DNA of 5,546 nt, from positions 1-5,546 of the forward strand of contig CALCTI010000200.1 in NCBI GenBank assembly GCA_937894105.1, read 5' to 3'. Positions within the stretch are counted from its first letter, which is position 1; every line of letters starts with the position of its first letter. The notes beneath the pieces were generated by a model that was not told where the DNA came from, made no database searches, and saw nothing but the letters and a program-made list of their open reading frames with translations. This DNA comes from an uncultured cyanobacterium (lineage in GTDB: Bacteria; Cyanobacteriota; Cyanobacteriia; CACIAM-69d). Positions 1 to 5,135 of this stretch are shown piece after piece. A program made the translations under genes and the position numbers.

Positions 1-123
1 GCCGCCATCAAAGAGGCCCAGCGTCCCATTAACGAAGGCAAGCTGATTGTGGTTATCCAGCCCAGCTTCGGCGAGCGCTACCTAAGCACCCCCCTCTTCC
101 AAGATCCGGTCCCCCTCAGCTAG
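1..123 (+). CDS. cysK: Cysteine synthase A (O-acetylserine sulfhydrylase), C-terminal 40 codons
   Basis: This is the 3' end of a gene whose start lies before the window; the first base is in frame and the stop is TAG at 121-123. The visible protein contains KLIVVIQPSFGERYLSTPLF, which matches the conserved C-terminal strand and 'P-S-x-G-E-R-Y-L-S-T' segment of CysK-type PLP-dependent cysteine synthases; in cyanobacteria the variant with PSFGERYLSTPLF is typical. The enzyme makes L-cysteine from O-acetylserine and sulfide in the cytosol. The PLP lysine and substrate loop are outside the window, so activity cannot be judged. The gene converges on the glycosyltransferase-like gene ending at 198, leaving 74 bp between the two stops. 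CysK and the related CysM are hard to separate from the tail alone, but the wording favours CysK. Confidence 0.9.
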   Translation, partial: AAIKEAQRPINEGKLIVVIQPSFGERYLSTPLFQDPVPLS

Positions 124-145
124 CCCCTTTCGGCGTTCGTTAAAT
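121..145. repeat. Left copy of a 25-bp direct repeat bracketing the glycosyltransferase pair
   Basis: Positions 121-145 and 2219-2243 share TAGC, then the 11-mer CTTTCGGCGTT, then GTTAAAT, in the same order and orientation. The differences are CC against T after TAGC and C against TA before GTTAAAT, so about 22 positions match in each 25-base copy. This copy begins with the stop codon of cysK. Read on the minus strand it resembles the leader just before the start codon of the gene at 1215-2219, yet no coding sequence for such a paralogue follows it. It may be the leader of a lost gene copy or an end of a moved cassette. Confidence 0.65.
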
Positions 146-189
146 GCACGGCGGGGTTCAATGCACTGCCAATGCACCGCCAAATGCAC
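143..189. repeat. Cluster of four AATGCAC short direct repeats
   Basis: The heptamer AATGCAC occurs at 143-149, 160-166, 171-177 and 183-189. The last two belong to a near-perfect 12-bp tandem, AATGCACCGCCA then AATGCACCGCTA. A fifth, weaker match, AATGCG, lies at 210-215 inside the next gene. The cluster fills most of the 74 bp between two convergent stop codons. GGCGG at 150-154 can pair with CCGCC at 177-181, but the loop of 22 is long and no T-run follows, so this is not a convincing terminator. The units are too short and unevenly spaced for CRISPR. Confidence 0.7.
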
Positions 190-197
190 CGCTAACG

Positions 198-1121
198 TCA
201 CTTTCCTTGAATGCGTTGCTTAACGGACCGCAGCTTATCCCGCAGCGATCGCTTGGGTTTGGGCTTGTCCAGGGGCGATCGCTCCGGCTTCTCTTCCCCT
301 CGGTAGCGATAATCTTCCCAGGTTTCCCAATAGGGACATCCCGGTCGAATTTCGATTCCTGCCCAGTGGAGATAGGGAACCGGGCGGTCAAAATTAGGAT
401 CCACCAGGCGATCGTCCTGCCACTGAAAATGCTTACTGCCTGCCCAGGATCCCGGTCCCGGCTCCGGCCAAATGGCATAGTTGCGTCGCTGGGGAAAGCG
501 CTTGAGCACCATGTAATTAATAATGGGCTGGTCGGAGGTTTTCTGGGAAAAATCAAAATATTCCGGGTGGGCCGCACACTCTCGAAATATCTCGTACAGC
601 CCCTCCTCGGTCATTAGCGATCGCTTCGAACCCCACAGCCCCCCGTTAAACATCCCCTGCAAATCGTCCTGAGAAAAAACCCCCTGTTCCAACACCACCG
701 GAGAAAACACATTGGTCAGCCCACCCTTGTGTTGGTAATCGCAGCAAATAAAATCGCACTCGTCCAACCCATCCATATAGTCTGCGAGCTTCTCAAATAC
801 CACCAGGTCGGTATCAATATAGAGAAACTTTTCGAAGGGACCGAACCAGCACGCCTGCTTACGAAACTGATTGGGGCGGGCGAAAAAGTCGTCACCAAAA
901 ATCTCTTGAAGGTTGATGGATAATCGCTCAATAAACTCCAAATCTTCAAAGACCATCACCCCAAAGCGATCGCCCAAAACCTTCGCCACTTCCTGATAGT
1001 TATCGTCGTAGGGAATCAACATCACCGGAGTATCCGGATCGGTAGCTCTAATACTATTTAAAAGGGCGATCGAATAATCCGTAAACTTATCGTTGGCCGT
1101 AATGTAATATCCGCGTTCCAT
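198..1121 (-). CDS. Glycosyltransferase-like protein with DxD motif (Npun_R2821/Npun_R2823-like family)
   Basis: A 307-residue protein, probably a soluble or membrane-peripheral GT-A-fold sugar transferase. It opens with MERGYYITANDKFTDYSIAL, the first strand and helix of a nucleotide-sugar binding fold; FLYIDTDLVVF at about 99-109 carries a DxD motif (D103-T-D105), expected to bind the metal and sugar nucleotide. Later landmarks are FNGGLWGSK (158-166), SDQPIINY (196-203) and YLHWAG (250-255), the last recalling the HxxG motif of GT8-type enzymes. I recall this sequence type from cyanobacterial proteins named Npun_R2821/Npun_R2823 family; donor, acceptor and product are unknown. The tail from about 283 is rich in Lys, Arg and Pro and could bind membrane phosphates. 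No signal peptide or membrane segment is seen. The ATG at 1119-1121 is chosen because its N-terminus aligns with the paralogue at 1215-2219, which lies 93 bp upstream and is probably co-transcribed. No strong ribosome binding site precedes it. Confidence 0.8.
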   Translation of the reverse strand: MERGYYITANDKFTDYSIALLNSIRATDPDTPVMLIPYDDNYQEVAKVLGDRFGVMVFEDLEFIERLSINLQEIFGDDFFARPNQFRKQACWFGPFEKFLYIDTDLVVFEKLADYMDGLDECDFICCDYQHKGGLTNVFSPVVLEQGVFSQDDLQGMFNGGLWGSKRSLMTEEGLYEIFRECAAHPEYFDFSQKTSDQPIINYMVLKRFPQRRNYAIWPEPGPGSWAGSKHFQWQDDRLVDPNFDRPVPYLHWAGIEIRPGCPYWETWEDYRYRGEEKPERSPLDKPKPKRSLRDKLRSVKQRIQGK

Positions 1122-1214
1122 ATCTCAGGCAATTATTTTTTCAATTAGCAACGGCGATCAAACCCACCCTTTCCTCCTCAGACTCTCTGGGAAGGAAACG
1201 TTATAAATCGCCCC

Positions 1215-2219
1215 TTAAATCCAAGCGCCAATCTTCTTCTTGACGCGCTTCAGTAAGCTTGGCGGAGCATTGAACGCGACGGCTCGACCTTTAAGCTTGG
1301 GTAGCTCTTCAGGGGTCTTTAGATACCGGTAGTGCAAAAACAAATCTCGGTAAGGAAAACCAACGTTTTCCCCCGAACACAAGCGAGCAAATACCTTCCC
1401 TGACATACCGATATAGTGCAGGTAAGTTAACAGGACTCCCTTGTCATACAATTGCCAATCGCGCTCCACAAAATGATCAGACGTAACGCAACATCCGGTC
1501 CGCTCCTCTTTGGGCAAATCAACTCCTAAATTGGAATAGGACAGCCCAAGGGTGATCAGTATGTAATTAAGGGTGGTATTAACTGGTGCTGAAGGGTAAA
1601 GAATTCGACTACCCCCTGCCTTTAATGACTCAATGATTGTTCGACGTTTTTCCTCAGTAATGATGTTATTTCTAGAGGCAAACATACCGGTGCAAAATAT
1701 CTTTTTGCCATTGTCTTCTGTGTCAAGAAAATCCAGAGTTTCTTCTAGATTCACATTGAAAACATGACCTGGATCTTTGTATTGAAAGTCGTAGGTCACA
1801 AAATCGGAAGTGTCGAGGGCCGTAAAGAACTTATCGAGGGGGTATAAGGCGAGGGCAGCGGCGTCTAAATAAACAAATCTTGAAAAGGGAGAGTCAGAGT
1901 CAAAGGCCACAAAGCGGCGATGGGCCCCCAAGCGATGAACGCCGGAATGGGTGCCACCTTTCCCCCAAAAATCGTAGCGTTGGGGTACCTGATCCCACAG
2001 CTCAAAGACAAAGTCTTCCCAGCGTTTCATAATCACAACGTCGTCGAAAACGGTGACGCCGGAGTATCCGCTAATTTTCTCGCGGATTCTGTCTACGCGA
2101 TCATCATAGGGAACGATGCAAATGGGATAGCGATCGCCATTGTGAGCCTGAATGCTGTTAACTAGCGCAATTACCTGGTCAAAGACAGCGTCATTGCCAA
2201 GAATGTAAATTCCATCCAT
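1215..2219 (-). CDS. Glycosyltransferase-like paralogue with degenerate DxD motif
   Basis: A 334-residue protein related to its downstream neighbour: MDGIYILGND and ALVNSIQ near the N-terminus match MERGYYITAND and ALLNSIR, and CIVPYDD matches LIPYDD. The strand before the expected DxD motif is present (FVYLDAAALALY, 115-126), but the motif reads D119-A-A121, where relatives that I recall have D-A-D. FCTGMFAS (175-182) corresponds to FNGGLWGS, and YLHYIGMS (266-273) keeps the HxxG element. SDQPIINY of the neighbour is replaced by PVNTTLNY, losing that aspartate. FPYRDLFLHYRYL (288-300) is typical of this cyanobacterial family. The protein could be an inactive partner, a metal-independent enzyme, or an enzyme using other acidic residues. 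The C-terminus (SLLKRVKKKIGAWI) is a basic amphipathic stretch that may touch the membrane. The start ATG at 2217-2219 follows a purine-rich GAAAGAG, a plausible weak ribosome binding site. Family membership is secure; substrate is not known. Confidence 0.78.
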   Translation of the reverse strand: MDGIYILGNDAVFDQVIALVNSIQAHNGDRYPICIVPYDDRVDRIREKISGYSGVTVFDDVVIMKRWEDFVFELWDQVPQRYDFWGKGGTHSGVHRLGAHRRFVAFDSDSPFSRFVYLDAAALALYPLDKFFTALDTSDFVTYDFQYKDPGHVFNVNLEETLDFLDTEDNGKKIFCTGMFASRNNIITEEKRRTIIESLKAGGSRILYPSAPVNTTLNYILITLGLSYSNLGVDLPKEERTGCCVTSDHFVERDWQLYDKGVLLTYLHYIGMSGKVFARLCSGENVGFPYRDLFLHYRYLKTPEELPKLKGRAVAFNAPPSLLKRVKKKIGAWI

Positions 2220-2243
2220 AGCTCTTTCGGCGTTTAGTTAAAT
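2219..2243. repeat. Right copy of the 25-bp direct repeat, at the start of the upstream glycosyltransferase gene
   Basis: This is the partner of 121-145. On the minus strand it reads as the immediate 5' leader of the gene starting at 2219: ATTTAAC, then AACGCCGAAAG, then the start codon a few bases on. The GAAAGAG within it may act as the ribosome binding site, which could explain conservation at this copy but not at the copy beside cysK. No further copy was found by eye in the window, including before the other glycosyltransferase-like gene at 1121. Confidence 0.65.
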
Positions 2244-2443
2244 TTGATTGTGGCTTTATTGGCAATGGTGCAAGTCTTCTGGGACCTGGATCTGCCAAGA
2301 CCTGATGCTAAAGTTTGGTGCTTGATATTTTTCACCCTGTTCAAAGATAGCTCAGGATTTTCATGGAATTTATTTGCTGGCGATTAGGGGAGACTCTCAA
2401 GGGCTTCCCCCAAACAGATACGGCATGCAAAACACAGCACTGT
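2220..2443 (-). other. Intergenic region between the ABC ATPase and the glycosyltransferase pair
   Basis: These 224 bp hold no convincing gene. They should contain the end of the ATPase transcript and the promoter of the two glycosyltransferase-like genes. On the minus strand, TTGCAC followed 17 bases later by CAATCA is the best -35/-10 candidate close to the gene, but it matches consensus poorly and I do not call it. Inverted repeats ACAG/CTGT at 2434-2443 and GGGGA/TCCCC at 2387-2410 are short; the first is followed on the minus strand by GTTTT and might be a weak terminator just after the ATPase stop. Confidence 0.45.
2434..2443 (-). terminator. Possible weak terminator after the ABC ATPase
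   Basis: Directly after the ATPase stop codon, the minus strand reads ACAGTGCTGT followed by GTTTT. The 4-bp stem is too short for a standard intrinsic terminator. It is listed only because of its position and the T-run; read-through toward the glycosyltransferase pair is possible. Confidence 0.2.
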
Positions 2444-3340
2444 CTATTTTTTCGCGCGCGTTAGCTCTAAATAAATATGTTCCAGACTAACGGGCTGACG
2501 AGAAATAGAGTCAATTTGAAGCTCAGAAAAATAGTCGATTAACGTTTTAAGTTCAAGGCGTTCAGGGATCCAAAATGATAGGCGATCGCCATAGTAACGA
2601 TGGGTAAATCCATGATTCTTACCCGCTGCAATGGCCTCCTCTTCTTCAGAGGTGCTTACCGTAATGATTTCCTCAGCAGAAATAACCTGTTTTAAGGTGT
2701 TTAATTCCCCCTCTGCCAATAGTTTTCCCCCCTGAAGAATTCCGATTTTTTGACACAAATGCTCTGCTTCGTCTAACAGGTGAGTAGTGAGTAAAATCGT
2801 TATTCCTTGCTGGCGAAGCTGTTCAATTAAAGTCCAAATTTCATAGCGGGTTTCAATATCAAGTCCTGTTGTGGGCTCGTCTAAAATTAATAGCTTTGGT
2901 CGGTGCATCAGGGCGATCGCAATATTAATTCGTCGCTGCATTCCCCCACTTAAGGTATCCACTGAGCTATGGATGCGATCGTCTAAACCAACCGCATCTA
3001 AACAGTGTTTAATTTGAGCATTACAATCGTTCTTACTCAGCCCATAAATTTCCCCAAAAAATCTTAAGTTGTCACCGCAAGAAAGGCTTTTGTACAGCAA
3101 GTTTTCTTGGGGGGCAATGCCAATTAGCTTTTTATTAGCATCCGATAGTAACTCCTCCCCCAGCCAAATCTCTCCACTGTCTTGGTTTAAAAGCTTGCAA
3201 ATAATATTGATCGCAGTGGTTTTCCCCGCCCCGTTAGCCCCTAATAGTCCATAAACTTCGCCAGGAGATAAGGTCAAAGATAAGTCGTGTAAAACCGTCC
3301 GCTCTCCGAAAGTTTTCCTAAGATTAACGAGCCTAAGCAT
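2444..3340 (-). CDS. ABC-2-type exporter ATP-binding protein
   Basis: A 298-residue cytosolic ATPase that would power export of a drug, lipid or polysaccharide through a separate membrane protein. All nucleotide-binding elements are intact: Walker A GANGAGKTT (34-42), Q-loop Q78 in APQENLLY, signature LSGGM (130-134), Walker B LLILDEP (150-156), D-loop GLD (159-161) and switch histidine H187 in TTHLLDEAE. After about residue 220 there is the extra C-terminal domain common in the DrrA/NatA/CcmA-like group, ending in SLEHIYLELT. The length is usual for that group. The ATG at 3338-3340 gives the standard N-terminus with the first beta strand beginning at once; no strong ribosome binding site is visible. 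The gene starts 43 bp after the amylase stop with no clear terminator between, so shared transcription is likely. No ABC-2 permease lies on either side within the window, so the partner must be outside it. The substrate cannot be inferred. Confidence 0.93.
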   Translation of the reverse strand: MLRLVNLRKTFGERTVLHDLSLTLSPGEVYGLLGANGAGKTTAINIICKLLNQDSGEIWLGEELLSDANKKLIGIAPQENLLYKSLSCGDNLRFFGEIYGLSKNDCNAQIKHCLDAVGLDDRIHSSVDTLSGGMQRRINIAIALMHRPKLLILDEPTTGLDIETRYEIWTLIEQLRQQGITILLTTHLLDEAEHLCQKIGILQGGKLLAEGELNTLKQVISAEEIITVSTSEEEEAIAAGKNHGFTHRYYGDRLSFWIPERLELKTLIDYFSELQIDSISRQPVSLEHIYLELTRAKK

Positions 3341-3383
3341 AGGGTCAGATTTAAATGGTTTTGACGAAGAACTTGACGGAAAA
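3341..3383 (-). other. Short amylase-ATPase gap suggesting one transcript
   Basis: Only 43 bp separate the amylase stop from the ATPase start. I see no hairpin with a T-run. TTGACG occurs twice (3361-3366 and 3373-3378) as a short direct repeat, of unclear meaning. The gap supports co-transcription but does not prove it. Confidence 0.4.
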
Positions 3384-4886
3384 TTATGCTGGGGAGGCTA
3401 AAATCAAGCCCTGGCGTGGCGGTACTTCCAGAATTAAGGTCGAGCCACCTGTCTCCCTGTCTTCGTAGGTTACGGTTCCTTTACCGTAGATGATGTGTTG
3501 GGGTTTGCTATGGTTGCTTGGAATAGTTAGCGTGGCTTTTTCTGGGCGATCGCCCCCATTTACAGCAACAATAACGCGACTAGAATCGGCTTCCTCCCCG
3601 CGACTAAACACGTACAAATCATTATCCTGATGCAATGATAAATAGCGGCCAGTTCTTAATGCTAAATATTGATGGCGAATCTTAATTAGTTTCCGATGAT
3701 AGTCAAAAACAACCTGATCCCATCGAGATTCATCTATGGGAAATCCTCGGCGACAGTCGGGATCTAAACCGCCTTCCATACCCACTTCATTGCCATAGTA
3801 AAGTGTTGGTGCTCCGGGGAACGTTAGCATCAGTAACGTTGCCAGTTTCACACTGGCCCCATCGCCGTTCACCACAGACCGAACCCGCGCCGTATCGTGG
3901 CTATCGAGTAAATTCAATTGGGTTAGCTGAATCTCCCAAGGATACAACCCTAAAAGTTTATTAATTGCTTGACCGTAGCCTTTGGCATCTAATGCTGGAT
4001 AAGGAGAATAATCGGGACCTTCTACTAAATGTCGCGCCACGCGATCGCCCGCCACAAAAGCCAATGTTGGTCCCGTAAAGAGATAATTCATCACCCCATC
4101 AAACTGGGTTCCATCAAGCCATTCCTGACAGTTACTCCACACTTCACCGACGATGTAAGCTTCCGGATTGATTGCCTTGACGCGATCGCGAAACTCTTGC
4201 CAAAAACCGGGAGCAGTGACACAAAAAGGCACATCTAGTCGCCACCCATCAAAGCCCTGGGCAATCCAATACTCTCCCACTCCCATTAAGTATTCACGCA
4301 CTTCAGGATTATGGTGATTAAACTGGGGTAAAGCTCGATAATTAATCCAGCTTTTATAGTTGGCAGGGCGATCGCCATCGTAAGGCGCTAAAGGCCAATC
4401 TTCCACTTGAAACCAGTCGAGCCAGGGTGAATTTCCGCCGTTTTCAAGGATGTCGCTAAAGTAATAAAACCCTCGGCTAGCGTGATTAAAAACCCCGTCT
4501 AAAATGACTCGCATATTTCGACTATGGGCTTTTTCCAATAGCGCCATTAAAGCCTTATTTCCTCCTAAAATCGGATCCACTTGATAATAATCATGGGGAT
4601 GATAACCATGATTGCTGGCAGATTGAAACACGGGGTTTAAATACAGGGCATTAATGCCTAAGTCTTGTAGATAATCCAGGCGATCGCACACGCCCCAAAG
4701 GTTTCCCCCTTTACTCCGCTGAAACGACGGAGGTGCCTCCCATGGCTCTAGATATGGATCGCTGGGCAGGGGAACGTAGGGTTCCCCTGGCTGACGAGGA
4801 GGAGCTTGTCCGCGAGCGAAAGAGTCTGGAAAGATTTGATAAAAAACAGCGTGTTTAACCCAATCTGGCGTGGCGATCGCAACCAT
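3384..4886 (-). CDS. GH13 alpha-amylase family glycosidase (neopullulanase/cyclomaltodextrinase-like)
   Basis: A complete 500-residue retaining alpha-glucan hydrolase, expected to cleave maltodextrins or glycogen-derived oligosaccharides. The (beta/alpha)8 barrel begins almost at residue 1 (WVKHAVFYQIFPDSFARG). Conserved regions are all present: region I DGVFNH (130-135), region V LPQFN (186-190, near the MPKLN of the neopullulanase group), region II GWRLDVPF (214-221) with nucleophile D218, region III VGEVW (246-250) with acid/base E248, and region IV LLDSHD (326-331) with transition-state D331. QFDGVMNYLF (261-270) is also neopullulanase-like. Domain B is short, and a C-terminal beta domain covers about 415-498. 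The N-terminal CBM34-type domain of classical neopullulanases is absent. There is no signal peptide, so it probably acts in the cytosol on storage glycogen breakdown products. The ATG at 4884-4886 places the barrel start correctly. Exact specificity (alpha-amylase, neopullulanase or cyclomaltodextrinase) cannot be decided from motifs alone. Confidence 0.93.
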   Translation of the reverse strand: MVAIATPDWVKHAVFYQIFPDSFARGQAPPRQPGEPYVPLPSDPYLEPWEAPPSFQRSKGGNLWGVCDRLDYLQDLGINALYLNPVFQSASNHGYHPHDYYQVDPILGGNKALMALLEKAHSRNMRVILDGVFNHASRGFYYFSDILENGGNSPWLDWFQVEDWPLAPYDGDRPANYKSWINYRALPQFNHHNPEVREYLMGVGEYWIAQGFDGWRLDVPFCVTAPGFWQEFRDRVKAINPEAYIVGEVWSNCQEWLDGTQFDGVMNYLFTGPTLAFVAGDRVARHLVEGPDYSPYPALDAKGYGQAINKLLGLYPWEIQLTQLNLLDSHDTARVRSVVNGDGASVKLATLLMLTFPGAPTLYYGNEVGMEGGLDPDCRRGFPIDESRWDQVVFDYHRKLIKIRHQYLALRTGRYLSLHQDNDLYVFSRGEEADSSRVIVAVNGGDRPEKATLTIPSNHSKPQHIIYGKGTVTYEDRETGGSTLILEVPPRQGLILASPA

Positions 4887-4893
4887 AAACTTT

Positions 4894-4909
4894 AAGCCTT
4901 AATGGGCTT
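4894..4909. promoter_or_regulatory. Inverted repeat just upstream of the amylase start codon
   Basis: AAGCC and GGCTT form perfect 5-bp arms around a 6-base centre, ending 7 bp before the ATG at 4886. At this place it would sit in the untranslated leader and could be an operator or a small mRNA hairpin near the ribosome site. The arms are short, so chance is a real alternative. Confidence 0.25.
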
Positions 4910-4952
4910 CGTTATTAAAAACTAGCCACATCCTAGCTTAGTTATTTACAGT

Positions 4953-4978
4953 TGCTTTAGGGCGCTGCTTTAGGGTGC
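4953..4978. repeat. 13-bp tandem direct repeat in the amylase upstream region
   Basis: TGCTTTAGGGCGC at 4953-4965 is followed without a gap by TGCTTTAGGGTGC at 4966-4978; 12 of 13 positions agree. The pair lies 66 bp before the amylase start codon. A tandem of this size on one face of the DNA is what a response regulator or other activator binding site next to a -35 region often looks like. The sequence does not match an operator I can name. Confidence 0.6.
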
Positions 4979-5135
4979 GATTTCCTTGCTGAAATTAGTA
5001 AAAAGGTGACAGGAAAAAAGACATTTCTAAATGAAGTGCTTGTTGGTGAAATATCCCGGTTTAACTACATTTGCTTTTCACTCTAAATGCTGGAAGGGGA
5101 CCTCACAGGGATTGACAAAATAGGGATATTTCTAC

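Larger units (their letters stand above)
4887..5135 (-). other. Upstream region of the amylase gene
   Basis: These 249 bp hold no credible gene. They must contain the promoter of the amylase (probably amylase-ATPase) transcript and the 3' end of the gene at 5136. No clear -35/-10 pair stands out; TAGGAT on the minus strand, downstream of the 13-bp tandem repeat, is a possible -10 but lacks a good -35. Notable elements are the tandem repeat at 4953-4978, an inverted repeat at 4894-4909, and the palindrome CATTTCTAAATG at 5022-5033. The AT-rich AAATA/TATTT hairpin at 5118-5131, just after the stop of the upstream gene, has no following T-run. Confidence 0.45.

Noticed and set aside
143..189. 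Possible CRISPR array
   Set aside because: Repeat units of 7-12 bp with 4-10 bp between them are far too short, and no cas gene is nearby.
144..617. Open plus-strand frame of 157 codons opposite the DxD glycosyltransferase-like gene
   Set aside because: It lies mostly antisense to a well-supported gene, its protein has no recognisable domain, and it starts inside the AATGCAC repeats.
2387..2410. GGGGA/TCCCC inverted repeat as a terminator
   Set aside because: The stem is 5 bp with a 14-base loop and there is no T-run after it on either strand.
2444..2452. A6 run directly before the ATPase stop as a programmed frameshift site
   Set aside because: A -1 slip would add only a short tail with no domain character; six A's encoding Lys-Lys at a C-terminus are common.
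5112..5135. TTGACA on the plus strand as a promoter
   Set aside because: No good -10 follows at 16-18 bp and no plus-strand gene lies downstream.
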